Assembly: GCF_003330725.1 (NCBI RefSeq)
Contig: NZ_CP030840.1
Coordinates: 5,580,001-5,644,000 of the forward strand
Direction of reading: 5' to 3'
Source: Acidisarcina polymorpha
GTDB lineage: Bacteria > Acidobacteriota > Terriglobia > Terriglobales > Acidobacteriaceae
Length of the DNA stretch: 64,000 bases
Part shown: piece by piece, positions 19,145-28,298 of the stretch
Layout: every line of letters begins with the position of its first letter
Position numbering within the stretch: position 1 is the stretch's first letter
Position numbers and translations under genes: made by a program
Notes under the pieces: model-generated
Databases searched by the model: none
What the model saw: only the letters and a program-made list of their open reading frames with translations
What the model was told of the DNA's origin: nothing

Positions 19145-20077
19145 CTATTCGGCCGCAACCCGAGAGATGGCCGTCTCCAGGATCTCTCTGGTGAAGATAA
19201 GATCGGAGGCCTGGCGGGTGCGGCGGCGGTAGAGCGCTGTGGTCTGACAGAGGACCACGATGTCTTCGATCTCCGCGGGATTGATGGCTGATTCGAGCAC
19301 CCGGGAGCGGAACTGATCTTCGGTCATCCCTTGAAGCCGAAATCCTTGCCGCTGCGCTTCTTTCAGGTAGAAAACCGCAACTTCGGCGAGCATCTGGCGA
19401 GCGTCCTCGGGGATCTCGCGATTGTCGCCGTGTGTGACCTCGGCTCCTGGGAGGGTGAGTTTGATCCCGAAGAGGTTGTCGAGATCGCTGTTGGCTTCGA
19501 AGGTCACGGTGGTGGCAACCACCAGCACATTCTGCCGTTCCGAGGTCGTCTCGATGAGTGCATCGAGTTCCGTCAGCACGTCGGGATCGCTCTCTTTATA
19601 GGCCAGATCGATGCGAGGCAAGAGCAGCATTACTTTCTTGGATTTATACCCGCGAACGATGCTCTTCGCCTTGGCCAGGGCGTCAGAATCGCGCGGGTTG
19701 TAGACAGTGACGAGGCGCTCCATCCCGGCCATCAAGGCAATGCGTTCGGCAAGGCTCTTCTTACCGCTCTGGATGGGGCCGATGATCAGCACTTCGTTGC
19801 CGATCTTCAGGTCTTTATATTCAGCGGGATTTCTGGCGCGGTCGATCAGATCGGCGATGCTGGTGATGAGCGCGTCCATCCCGGCCAGTCTCGGGTTGAG
19901 CGTATTGACGGGCACGTCTTCCAGGCTGAGATAGATCCGCTCCCGCCGCTTGCGGACTTCCGAGATGAATTCGATGAAAGTGGGCAGGGTGGCGATCGAC
20001 CCGACGACCGTGGCGAAGACCAGGAATTCCTCTGTAAGCAGGAGCGCCGAGTCTGCCGATGCCGCTGGGTTGAGCAT
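19145..20077 (-). CDS. Membrane-anchored AAA-type ATPase-like protein
   Basis: 310-aa protein with one hydrophobic segment near the N-terminus (about residues 11-36) and a P-loop at about 99-108 (GPIQSGKKS). The Walker B position reads VMLLLPRIDLA, with an Asp but not the usual DE, and a sensor-like segment VLVVATTVTFEANSDLD follows. The C-terminal ~90 residues look like an AAA lid. The arrangement recalls the AAA module of FtsH-like proteins without a protease domain. ATP binding is likely; hydrolysis is uncertain. Nothing adjacent explains its role. Confidence 0.6.
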   Translation of the reverse strand: MLNPAASADSALLLTEEFLVFATVVGSIATLPTFIEFISEVRKRRERIYLSLEDVPVNTLNPRLAGMDALITSIADLIDRARNPAEYKDLKIGNEVLIIGPIQSGKKSLAERIALMAGMERLVTVYNPRDSDALAKAKSIVRGYKSKKVMLLLPRIDLAYKESDPDVLTELDALIETTSERQNVLVVATTVTFEANSDLDNLFGIKLTLPGAEVTHGDNREIPEDARQMLAEVAVFYLKEAQRQGFRLQGMTEDQFRSRVLESAINPAEIEDIVVLCQTTALYRRRTRQASDLIFTREILETAISRVAAE

Positions 20078-20276
20078 AAGTCAAGGATATCAGGAGGCTT
20101 ATGAGCGGCACGCCAGAGGGCCGGGCGGCAATCGTATAGCCGCGCCAAAACCAATCCTTCTCATGGTTGCCGAAGTTACAAGGTAGATATCGCCTGAGTG
20201 CCCCGCCTATGCTCCTCGTACGAGCTGTACCTGCTTGTTTTCGTTCTGCGTTTCATGTCCTGCAAAGCAGGTTGTT

Positions 20277-20325
20277 ACCCATTTTTCCGATCGCCGTCTT
20301 TGAGATACTATCTCCGGAATTTGGC
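20277..20325 (+). pseudogene. Fragment of a Uma2-family gene
   Basis: A short open stretch encodes PIFPIAVFEILSPE, which matches the conserved core of the intact Uma2 protein 1.7 kb downstream (HPPIAVFEVLSPED). Nothing else of the gene remains on either side, so this is a remnant. The rest of the 20078-20446 interval shows no supported gene apart from the probable promoter of the next gene. Confidence 0.45.
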
Positions 20326-20446
20326 CGTTTGACGGCCTCACCTTCGTCCTGATGCGCAGTCAAATACACCGGAAGACCGGGCTTGAACGGATTCAATGCC
20401 GGGTTTATTCTCTTGCCACCGAGCACTGCTGCATGCGGGGTGACTT

Positions 20447-21079
20447 ATGAAGCGGCTCCTCTCTGTTCTGGCGTTGTCGGTTCCACTTTCCGCAACCGCG
20501 CAAGTTGGATCGCAGGTAAGTGACGCGACGGTTGTGGTCCGAGGCCTCGATGGCGCACCCCATCAACTGGAGGTTCCGAACCACCTCCCTGTATTCCAGG
20601 GTCATCTTCAAGTCCGGGAAGGCGGAGACCTCGAAAGCGTTGCGGGCTCCCAAGAAGGATGTCCGGTGCAGATCGTCGATGCGGTCTTCGAGCGTCCCGG
20701 CCGACTGATGCTGACCGGTCAGACTTCCCCGAGCGCTCAACTCGAAACAGACGGTGGGCCGACACTTCACCTCAACTACCGGAATTTCAGCGGCAAGGAC
20801 ATCGACTCCGTGGTTCTGACTGGATGGATCAAGGTAAAGGATGATCCCTATCAGCTGGACTATGTTGTCCGTCCCTTTCAGCTGGTGCTATCGAGGAAGT
20901 CCCTGCTCGGAAAGGATGTGCAAGCACAACAAGCGCTGGTCCTGGGAGGCAATGCATACGGCCTGGACCGGATTGCGCTCTCGCGGGTGATCTACGCCGA
21001 TGGCAGTATCTGGATGCCGGAACTCAACCGTTGCGTTTACCGGTCTCTCGGGAGCACGGAGCAAGCCAAGGCGTGGTAG
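20447..21079 (+). CDS. Secreted protein of unknown function
   Basis: 210-aa protein not recognised as any family. A signal peptide covers about residues 1-18 (MKRLLSVLALSVPLSATAQ). The mature part looks beta-rich with alternating hydrophobic residues (LHLNYRNFSGKDIDSVVLTG and the following ~30 residues) and contains two cysteines, one near residue 73 and one near 198, that might form a disulfide after export. The ATG is preceded by a purine-rich stretch (GGGGTGACTT). It is a single gene transcribed alone; the convergent neighbour is a broken nucleotidase gene. Confidence 0.65.
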   Translation: MKRLLSVLALSVPLSATAQVGSQVSDATVVVRGLDGAPHQLEVPNHLPVFQGHLQVREGGDLESVAGSQEGCPVQIVDAVFERPGRLMLTGQTSPSAQLETDGGPTLHLNYRNFSGKDIDSVVLTGWIKVKDDPYQLDYVVRPFQLVLSRKSLLGKDVQAQQALVLGGNAYGLDRIALSRVIYADGSIWMPELNRCVYRSLGSTEQAKAW

Positions 21080-21127
21080 TTCCGGCACCGTGGCCATCGG
21101 AGAACGGCGGCCTGCGCTAGGGCCGAT

Positions 21128-21658
21128 TTAAGCGGGAAGGAAAAGCTGTTCGACTTCTCGCCAGCTCGAGACTCGACGATACCCCTCGACTCCGTGATTA
21201 TGGGGCGCGGAAAACAGGATGCCCTCGCCGCGGAAGTGGCGGAAGTGCAGCGGCTGGTCGTCGATCAAGTAATCCGCATTCAGGATGCTCTTGTCCCCGC
21301 AAAAAACAAAACGCATCGGACTGAGAAAAGGAAAGTGACGCTGCAGCCATTGATATTTCCCGGGGAAAGAAGTGGGGAACTCCATCGCCGCCGTGGCGAT
21401 GAACACCTCGTATTTCTCCGTTAACGAAGCGATCACGCGCTGACTATCAGGAATCACCGGCAGGTCGCCAAAGAAATCGTCGCTATGTAGATACGCCTTG
21501 GCCCGTTCCTGATGCTCGTCCGGCAAGACGTCGTAGAATCATTTCCCCATGAAGTCGGCCTTGGTGTAGGACGTGCCGTGATCGCGATTGTAGCGGGTGA
21601 GATGTTCCGTCATTGCGTCCGCAATGGTCTCGTCCATGTCAATGCAGATGCGCTTCAT
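21128..21658 (-). pseudogene. 5'(3')-deoxyribonucleotidase (NT5C-type), interrupted by an in-frame TGA
   Basis: A 177-codon frame starting at the ATG at 21658 encodes an HAD-fold deoxyribonucleotidase: MKRICIDMDETIADAMTEHL with the nucleophile motif DMDET, then FYDVLPDEHQERAKAYLHSD, FIATAAMEFP and the acid motif YLIDDQPLHF. Codon 40 is TGA (21539-21541) in the context MGK*FYDVLP; a TGG Trp codon would need one base change. No frame change is involved. Restart at a TTG at 21526 would give a 132-aa protein without the catalytic motif. The family removes phosphate from deoxynucleoside monophosphates. Confidence 0.82.
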
Positions 21659-21770
21659 TCCACCTCACAGAGTCTTGAAATCGATTGTACGATGGGGGTC
21701 GGCGGACGCTTCTTCGCGGGCCGGGGAATGCGTTGGCACTGCGATAGACTGGGGACACGAGGAATTGCCT

Positions 21771-22283
21771 GTGTCGACTGCAACGCGCGTGCCGGTCGAG
21801 GTTTACCTCCGCTCCTCCTACGAGCCCGATGCCGAATATGTGGATGGTGAAATTGAGGAGAGGGCCGTGGGAGAGGTCGATCATGCTGCATGGCAGGCGG
21901 CGATTCAACGCTGGTTTTTTGCCCATGACCGGGAGTGGAACATAGCCGTTCTGCCTGAACTGCGGGTACAAGTGTCTCCGACACGGTTCCGAATTCCCGA
22001 TGTCACCGTTCTCGATATTGATCGACCGGCGGAGCAGGTGATCACTCATCCGCCGATCGCTGTTTTCGAGGTGCTCTCGCCGGAGGACACGGTGCTCAAG
22101 ATCCGGCGCAAGCTGGCCGACTATGCAAAGATGGGCATTCCGCAGATATGGGTCATTGATCCAGAAGATGGCGCGAGCCTTCGCTATCTCGATGGAGAGC
22201 TGCTGAGGCAGGAAGTCTTCGACGAGGCTGCGCGGGGTATTTCGTTCCGCATTGAGGAGATTGGGAAGCTGGTTCGGCGGTAG
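21771..22283 (+). CDS. Uma2-family (DUF820) endonuclease-like protein
   Basis: 170-aa protein of the Uma2 family, a PD-(D/E)XK-like fold found in many copies in cyanobacteria and acidobacteria. The typical run is visible: PVEVYLRSSYEPDAEYVDGE, LPELRVQVSPTRFRIPDVTV, PPIAVFEVLSPEDTVLKIRR, KLADYAKMGIPQIWVIDPED. The candidate catalytic residues are the Asp of IPDVTV and the Glu of FEVLSPED. I chose the GTG at 21771 because GAGGA lies 7 nt upstream; the longer frame from 21597 overlaps the divergent nucleotidase start. The biological role is not established for the family. Confidence 0.85.
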   Translation: MSTATRVPVEVYLRSSYEPDAEYVDGEIEERAVGEVDHAAWQAAIQRWFFAHDREWNIAVLPELRVQVSPTRFRIPDVTVLDIDRPAEQVITHPPIAVFEVLSPEDTVLKIRRKLADYAKMGIPQIWVIDPEDGASLRYLDGELLRQEVFDEAARGISFRIEEIGKLVRR

Positions 22284-22364
22284 GGCTCTTAGGGCTGAGG
22301 TATCTCAGGCGACTTTGAAAGCCAAGGGATGACTTGATTTGGGGTACGGGCGGCTTTCCGGCGG

Positions 22365-22642
22365 CTAGGATTGCCAGTTTTGCGCTCCGTGGCGGATGTG
22401 CAGGATTTCGACTGCTAAGTCGGTCGAACGGAAGACGATGATATTGGGCAAACTCGAAAGAATAAGCTCCCGGGTGCCAGGGTCCTTGCCTATGCGACCA
22501 CGGCGAGGGGAGGTTCGGAGGTCGAGAATATCCGTATACAGGCGGCGTACGGTAGGCTGTGCGAGCCCGGATGATGCTCTTGAAGGTAGTCGGAGATGCT
22601 CTCTAGGTCGTCAGCTGCGGCAGGCGTCCATCGCAGGCGCGT
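22365..22642 (-). pseudogene. ParE-family toxin, frameshifted and without a start codon
   Basis: Directly after the antitoxin stop the same frame reads RLRWTPAAADDLESISDYLQ and EHHPGS, a ParE-type beginning, but with no start codon. After about codon 27 the similarity moves to another frame: AQPTVRRLYTDILDLRTSP, then RRGRIGKDPGTRELILSSLP, NIIVFRSTDLAVEILHIRHG, ending at TAG 22365-22367. A small indel near 22560 separates the two parts. ParE-type toxins inhibit DNA gyrase. With no start and a frameshift, this gene is inactive. Confidence 0.72.
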
Positions 22643-22867
22643 TCAGCGTAGGAGCATTCGTTCGAGGCGGGCATTCATCTCATCTTCCTCGACAAACTCT
22701 CCCCGATCCGCTTGCTCGATGCCTTTGAGCACAGCCGCCCGGAATCGGTTGTCCTCGTCGATAACGCGAAGGGCGGCGTCGATCACCAATTGACCCGGAT
22801 CCTTGCCAAGGTGCTCAGCCAAACGCCTCAGCCGGGCTTCCTGTTCCGGGGTGAGGGGGATTTCATG
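22643..22867 (-). pseudogene. ParD-like ribbon-helix-helix antitoxin without a start codon
   Basis: The frame encodes EIPLTPEQEARLRRLAEHLG, KDPGQLVIDAALRVIDED and NRFRAAVLKGIEQADRGEFV, ending EMNARLERMLLR, a ParD/RHH-type antitoxin of normal length. No ATG, GTG or TTG occurs in frame between the upstream stop and this region. An ATG at 22866 is out of frame by one base, so loss of one base just after that ATG would explain it. The ParE remnant follows immediately. Confidence 0.65.
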
Positions 22868-23091
22868 TCTTGAGGGCAGAGAGGGGTATTGTAGGTGTCA
22901 AGGATGAACCCCGCGTCAAGGTCGAGTTATAGGCGTCCATCATTCGTACTTATTCGGTAGAAGCTACCTCCAAGTCATTAACGAGGCGTCAGTCTCAGAT
23001 GGACGAATACTTGACTCTTCTGTCCCCAAACAAGTGTAGATGCATCGCTGGCTGGTTCGTATCTCAGAGATTGATTGGACGTGTCGCCTAT

Positions 23092-24630
23092 CTAACCACG
23101 AGCCCGCTCAATCGCCGTCACCACTGCCTTCGCTTTATTTACCGACTCCTCAAATTCCTTCTCGGGCACGGAGTCGGCGACGATTCCGGCTCCTGCTTGG
23201 ATGTAGCCTTTCTTTCCCTTGAGTAACAGCGTCCGGATGGCGATGCAGCTATCTAAGTTGCCGGAGAAGTCGGCGTAGAGGATGCTGCCGCCGTAGATGC
23301 CGCGGCGGGTGGGTTCAAGCTCTTCGATGATCTCCATGGCGCGAATTTTGGGAGCGCCGGAGAGCGTCCCGGCAGGAAAGCAGGCGCGGAAGGCATCGAC
23401 GGGTGTGAGCTCATCGCGAAGTTTGCCTTCGATGGCGCTCACCAAGTGCATGACGTGCGAATAGCGCTCGATGAACATGAAGTCCTTCACATGGACGGTC
23501 GAGAATTCGCTCACGCGGCCAACGTCGTTCCGGCCCAGATCGACCAGCATGACATGTTCGGCCCGCTCTTTTTCGTCGGCAAGCAGCTCTTCGCCGATCC
23601 GTCTGTCTTCGTCCTCATCGAGTGAGCGGGGGCGAGTTCCGGCAATGGGACGATATTCGACATTCCGTTGCTTGACCCGGACGAGCAGCTCCGGGGAGGA
23701 GCCGATGATGTAGGTCGGTTCCGGCTTGGATTTCGTCGGCTTACCGTCTGGCGCCGGCTTCTTCAGTCCAACCCGCAGGAAGTACATGTAGGGGGATGGA
23801 TTCACGATTCGCAGCGAGCGATAGATCGAGAACGGATCGACATCGGGCTCGACCTCAAAGCGTTGCGAGAGCACTACCTGGAAGATATCCCCGGCGGCGA
23901 TGTATTCCTTGGAGGCGGTTACGGCGGCGAGGAAATCCTTTTTCCTGCTGCTGGCTTTGACGGTAAGTTTTCCGAGGGCCTTCCGGCGCTTTGGCTTCGG
24001 CAAGGGCTGGGCGAGCTTCTTTTCGAGCCGATCGAGCCGTGCGACCGCGTCGAGGTAGGCGGCCTTTGGCTTCATGCGAGAGAGGTCGGCGGTGACGATC
24101 AGCAAAATGGCCTTGCGAACGTGGTCGAAGGCCAACACTTCGTCGAAGAACATCAGGCATGCATCGGGCATGCCCAGGTCATCCTGAGCGGTTGCCGGCA
24201 GCTGCTCGATCTGGCGCACTACATCATAGGCGAAGAATCCGACTGCACCGGCGGTGAATGGGGGTAACCCGGCGACCCTGGCCGCACTCTGGCCGCTCAA
24301 TGCATCTTTCAGCAGCTTGAAGACGTCGCCATCGAAGGACGTGGTCTTGCCAGCTTCCGTCACTTCGATCAAGGTACCACAGGCAACTATTTTTTTATAA
24401 GGCCGGATGCCAATGAAGGTGTAGCGGCCGACGCGCTCGCCGCCCTCGACGGATTCGAACATGAAGCATTCCGGCTCATCGGCAGCGAGGTGGAGAAAGG
24501 CCGAGACCGGGGTTTCAAGATCGGCGGTGAGGCTCCGATAGACGGGGACTAGATTGTGAGTTTTGGCCAGGCTTTCGAAGTCTGTGCGTGCGGGAAGAGT
24601 GGGAGGCTGCGAGTGCGGGGAAACTGCCAT
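23092..24630 (-). CDS. trpE: Anthranilate synthase component I
   Basis: 512-aa TrpE converting chorismate to anthranilate with the glutaminase partner. The N-terminal domain carries the Trp-binding LES-type region (CFMFESVEGGERVGRYTFIG, about residues 54-73). The chorismate-binding domain (about 230-510) includes YIAAGDIFQVVLSQRFE, IIGSSPELLVRV, PIAGTRPRSLDEDEDRRIGE, DLGRNDVGRVS, FPAGTLSGAPKIRAMEIIEE and QAGAGIVADSVPEKEFEE. Length is typical. Neither trpG nor trpD follows; about 800 bp without intact genes lies downstream. Feedback inhibition by tryptophan is expected from the N-terminal motif. Confidence 0.96.
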   Translation of the reverse strand: MAVSPHSQPPTLPARTDFESLAKTHNLVPVYRSLTADLETPVSAFLHLAADEPECFMFESVEGGERVGRYTFIGIRPYKKIVACGTLIEVTEAGKTTSFDGDVFKLLKDALSGQSAARVAGLPPFTAGAVGFFAYDVVRQIEQLPATAQDDLGMPDACLMFFDEVLAFDHVRKAILLIVTADLSRMKPKAAYLDAVARLDRLEKKLAQPLPKPKRRKALGKLTVKASSRKKDFLAAVTASKEYIAAGDIFQVVLSQRFEVEPDVDPFSIYRSLRIVNPSPYMYFLRVGLKKPAPDGKPTKSKPEPTYIIGSSPELLVRVKQRNVEYRPIAGTRPRSLDEDEDRRIGEELLADEKERAEHVMLVDLGRNDVGRVSEFSTVHVKDFMFIERYSHVMHLVSAIEGKLRDELTPVDAFRACFPAGTLSGAPKIRAMEIIEELEPTRRGIYGGSILYADFSGNLDSCIAIRTLLLKGKKGYIQAGAGIVADSVPEKEFEESVNKAKAVVTAIERARG

Positions 24631-25485
24631 CTTGAACCTAATGGTACATGACCGGAAGCGCCGGTTAGCGGCTTTCCTTCCCCCGATGGCGTCGGCTTGA
24701 ACGTCCCGTATCCGCGGACTAAGGGCGTCAGACTACGGCATCATGGCGCCGTCCAATAGACCTTCGTTAGCTTTGACAGGAGATAGTCTCGACGAGCCCA
24801 GGAGCAGTCGTGGATCGTTCGCCGATGGAGTCTTCCATGTTGGGGCCAGTCGTTATATCCCTAAGAACCACCCATCAGGTTCCCAAGAACCGCTCGTTAG
24901 GTTTTCCAAAGAAATGCTCGGTGTTTTTTGGCACTTCAATCGCAACAAACTTCCCAGGACGGGCAAAATCTTACCGGCGTTCAGCTTTAAAGTAGATGAC
25001 GGCCAAAGTAGATGACGGCCAAAGTAGATGACGGCCAAAGGAGATGATGGTAGAGCAGCGACGGAGGGGGCCAGGATCGGACCCATCCGGAACGGCGGGG
25101 GCACGCTTGTCACTCGTGGTGGTTGCCGCTCGTTCCGCTAGAGGCCTATACTCAGAGGGTTTGGCTGAAGCACTTCTATGACGGTGGCCGTGGCCCAACC
25201 AGAATCGGTGGATCTTCCGGTTGAGGATTGTCCTTCATCGGCGCGGAAAGTCGCACCTTGTTCCTCTGCTTGGAGTAGCCTCCGTGTGACGATGCCTTCA
25301 TCCCTGCACCTTGGCTCGCTGCATATCGGCGCTTCTGCAGTGATGTTTCAGGCGTTTTTCAGATTGCCATTGCAGCAATGCACTGCAACCCCGAAGGACG
25401 CTATTGTGCCAGCCGGTCTTTGGCCGCATTTCGAATTGAAGAGCGCGGTGACTACCGGAGAGAAGCGACCGATTACGGAGATATC
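24631..25485 (+). other. Intergenic region between trpE and gdhA (855 bp)
   Basis: The region holds the divergent promoters of trpE and the glutamate dehydrogenase gene. I see no supported coding frame; the candidates lack ribosome-binding sites and resemble no family. A short tandem repeat lies in the middle (24989-25050). I looked for a tryptophan leader peptide or T-box next to trpE and did not find one. Confidence 0.5.
24989..25050. repeat. 16-bp tandem repeat, 3 perfect copies and a partial fourth
   Basis: The unit AAAGTAGATGACGGCC occurs at 24989-25004, 25005-25020 and 25021-25036, followed by an imperfect partial copy to 25050. It lies in the intergenic region upstream of gdhA and resembles a variable-number tandem repeat. 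The unit length is not a multiple of three and no gene runs through it. Confidence 0.95.
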
Positions 25486-26751
25486 ATGGCTACGATTACC
25501 CTCGAGCAGGAGATCAATCCCTGGGAGGCCCAGGCTGCTCGATTTGACTACGCTGCACGCAAGCTGAATCTGGATGAAGGCATCTGGAAGATTCTGCGTT
25601 ACCCCTCCCGAGAGATCATCGTCCATATCCCGGTGATGATGGATGACGGCCACATCGAAGTATTTACCGGCTTTCGCGTGCAACATTCAGTCGCACGGGG
25701 ACCGGGTAAGGGCGGGATTCGCTACTCACCCGACGTCACTCTCGATGAAGTGCGGGCGCTGGCCAGCTGGATGACCTGGAAGTGCGCAGTGGTGAACATT
25801 CCCTTCGGCGGGGCGAAGGGCGGCATCATCTGCGATCCGAAGCACATGTCGATGGGCGAGATCGAGCGGATGACCCGCCGCTACACCTCCGACATCATTG
25901 AGTTCATTGGGCCGGAGAAAGATGTGCCTGCACCTGATGTGAATACCAACGATCAGGTGATGGCGTGGATCATGGACACTTACTCCATGCACATGCGGCA
26001 GACGGTGACGGCGGTAGTTACCGGCAAGCCGCTGTCGATCGGTGGATCGCGGGGCAGGACCGAGGCTACTGGCCGCGGCATCGCCATGGTGTGCGACGAG
26101 GCGATGCGCTACCTGAGCATGCGCCAAGAGGGTTGCCGCGTCGTCATTCAAGGTTTTGGCAATGTGGGATCGAATGCCGCCCGGCTGATGACGGACCGCG
26201 GGTACAAGATCGTCGGGATCGCCGAGCAGGATGGCGGCCTCTATAACCCGAACGGCATCGACGTCTGCGCCCTGCTCGACTATCGCGAACGCAACCGTAC
26301 GGTGCTCGGCTTCAAAGGCGCGGAGGCGGCTGATTCCGATCAGTTGCTGTTGAGCGACTGCGAGATCCTGATCCCCGCCGCAACTGAAAATGTGATCACC
26401 AGCCGCAACGCCGATCGCATCAAGGCGCGCATTGTCTGCGAAGGTGCAAATGGTCCGACGACGGCGGTCGCGGATGAGATTCTGGCCGACAAGAAGATAT
26501 TTATCATTCCCGATATCCTTGCCAACGCCGGCGGAGTGACGGCTTCTTATTTCGAGTGGGTGCAAGACCGTCAAGGCTATTTCTGGAACGAGGCCACGGT
26601 GAACGAACGCCTCGAGGCGATCCTAAGGGAGAGCTTTGACGACGTGGTTCGTTATGCCGAGGCGCACAACGTGAACAACCGGATTGCCGCCTACATGCTC
26701 GCCATCGACCGGGTTGCGTTCACGATCAAACAGCGGGGCATTTACGCCTAG
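25486..26751 (+). CDS. gdhA: Glutamate dehydrogenase (Glu/Leu/Phe/Val dehydrogenase family)
   Basis: 421-aa NAD(P)-dependent glutamate dehydrogenase interconverting glutamate and 2-oxoglutarate plus ammonia. The substrate domain has [13 protein letters not shown] and [15 protein letters not shown] with the catalytic Lys, then PAPDVNT with the catalytic Asp. The Rossmann domain has [14 protein letters not shown], and the C-terminal part has PAATENVI and [16 protein letters not shown]. The ATG at 25486 has GGAG 7 nt upstream; a longer frame from 25378 adds 36 residues with no similarity. It is transcribed alone and converges with the regulator gene downstream. Confidence 0.94.
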   Translation: MATITLEQEINPWEAQAARFDYAARKLNLDEGIWKILRYPSREIIVHIPVMMDDGHIEVFTGFRVQHSVARGPGKGGIRYSPDVTLDEVRALASWMTWKCAVVNIPFGGAKGGIICDPKHMSMGEIERMTRRYTSDIIEFIGPEKDVPAPDVNTNDQVMAWIMDTYSMHMRQTVTAVVTGKPLSIGGSRGRTEATGRGIAMVCDEAMRYLSMRQEGCRVVIQGFGNVGSNAARLMTDRGYKIVGIAEQDGGLYNPNGIDVCALLDYRERNRTVLGFKGAEAADSDQLLLSDCEILIPAATENVITSRNADRIKARIVCEGANGPTTAVADEILADKKIFIIPDILANAGGVTASYFEWVQDRQGYFWNEATVNERLEAILRESFDDVVRYAEAHNVNNRIAAYMLAIDRVAFTIKQRGIYA

Positions 26752-26886
26752 GTTCCGGTTTTCTGCCTAGGGGTTCCGGCTTTCTCAAGGGTCTGCAGAG
26801 ACCCGGGCAGAGATCGAGGGGCCGGTCTTAGCCGCTGGGACCTGCGATGCGGATCTTCGCCGGCTGGACTGGGTCGCCGGATTTCT

Positions 26887-28038
26887 TTATTCCGTACCGT
26901 GGTTTCGGGTGGGTGACGGGTGGTTGGGCGTGGCGAAAGTGGCGGGCTCAGCAGCGAGAACGCGATAAAGCGTGGAACGGCTGACGCCGAGCAGTTTCGC
27001 GGCGCGCAGCTTGTTCCCTCGAGTGTGCTGGAGGACCTTATGGACATGGAATCGAATCACCGCGTCCAGGTTCCAGCTAGGCTCCTCAGTCGACTCAGTG
27101 CCCCTTGGCCCTGGATTCAAGGGGACGGACTGAGGAATCAGCGAAGAGAATGGCGGCAGGTCGATGGGACGAATCCATTGGCTCGTGGTTTCGAGGCATG
27201 CGGCCGTAATGACCTGGTCCAGCTCCCGCACATTACCGGGCCAGCCATGGCGAAGCAGGGGAGCGATGGTCCCGGGACCGAGCCCTCGTACGGTTTTGCG
27301 GTACGCCCGGCTGAAGCGCTGGATCAAGGTCTGGGCGAGCATGGGTATGTCTTCGCGCCGTTCGCGGAGAGCAGGCAGCCGGAACCGCACCGCGTACAGC
27401 CGTGAGGCAACATCCTGGCGAAAGGGGGAGGGCGGATCAGCTTTCCTAAGCGGGATTGAAGAAGAGAAGGCCACCTGGGCGGGCAGGCCTGTCCCGGGCG
27501 TCGGTTCTCCATCCTGGGAACCAAGTTCAAGTTGGCTCGCCTGAGAGGGTTGGTGGTCAAACCAGCGAAGAAAATCAGCCAGCATGTCTTGTTGATCGGG
27601 CGAGAGTTGATGGACGCGGTCGAGAAAAAGCATTCCCCGGTGCGCTTGTTCGAGCGCGGCAGTTGACCAGCGGGCGCCGCCTCCGCCTTCCGAGGGAGTG
27701 AAGAACCGGGATGCGAGACAGGGAACAAAAGGACCGTCCGCTGCGGATCCGTTGGCATGAAGCGCCCGGGCCGCGAGAGTCTTACCCGTCCCGTCTTCTC
27801 CCTCGAGGGTAAAGAGGGTGAGGCGGGGAGCCATTCGCTGCATTTGCAGAATCAGCTGACGCATGACTGGGCTTCGGCCAGTCAGTCCGAAGATGTTAGG
27901 AGGGTTTTCAAACTCCGACTCAGCATACGCCGACACCGCTTGCACTGACGTGTGCTGCGGGGAGGAATGTAAGAGAGAGGAAGCTGCTCCTTTGGCCGAT
28001 CCACTCCATTGCGAACTGGATCGCGCCGTCGAGCCCAT
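26887..28038 (-). CDS. Sigma-54-activator-like regulator with degenerate AAA domain and Fis HTH
   Basis: 383-aa protein with the architecture of a bacterial enhancer-binding protein but no receiver domain. The P-loop is EGEDGTGKT (~residues 79-87), Walker B is GMLFLDRVHQLS, where DE is replaced by DR, and the usual GAFTGA sigma-54 contact loop is replaced by a glycine-rich stretch with ARWSTAALEQAH. Later AAA motifs remain (PALRERREDIPMLA, HGWPGNVRELDQVI). A Fis-type helix-turn-helix ends the protein (NKLRAAKLLGVSRSTLYRVL). I chose the ATG at 28038, which has GGAAGG 5 nt upstream. It probably binds DNA but may no longer drive sigma-54 polymerase. Confidence 0.85.
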   Translation of the reverse strand: MGSTARSSSQWSGSAKGAASSLLHSSPQHTSVQAVSAYAESEFENPPNIFGLTGRSPVMRQLILQMQRMAPRLTLFTLEGEDGTGKTLAARALHANGSAADGPFVPCLASRFFTPSEGGGGARWSTAALEQAHRGMLFLDRVHQLSPDQQDMLADFLRWFDHQPSQASQLELGSQDGEPTPGTGLPAQVAFSSSIPLRKADPPSPFRQDVASRLYAVRFRLPALRERREDIPMLAQTLIQRFSRAYRKTVRGLGPGTIAPLLRHGWPGNVRELDQVITAACLETTSQWIRPIDLPPFSSLIPQSVPLNPGPRGTESTEEPSWNLDAVIRFHVHKVLQHTRGNKLRAAKLLGVSRSTLYRVLAAEPATFATPNHPSPTRNHGTE

Positions 28039-28298
28039 GTTCACCTTCCATCGAAACGATCGATTTCCCTGGAGCTTAGGAGCTTAGTTCCCGGCAAGTG
28101 CGGTCAAAGCGCAGTTGCCTGTTCCGGTTATCGGCGGCTTCGATAAGAAGTTGACTCGGCCGGGTGTGAGGGGAAGGGCTGTGCCTTAGGCAAAGCTTTC
28201 TTGCAGTCGGTGGTGGGCGGAGAAACGAGCCATTCTTGCCGACTCCGCAGGAAAATCAAAACGGCGAACCCAGGAATCTGACGGTATATTCGACTGGC

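Noticed and set aside
21128-21658. TGA in the nucleotidase as a selenocysteine codon
   Set aside because: Codon 40 is not a catalytic Cys position, no selenocysteine-type hairpin is evident after it, and the family does not use Sec.
24631-24800. Tryptophan leader peptide or T-box before trpE
   Set aside because: No short Trp-rich frame and no T-box-like structure could be found.
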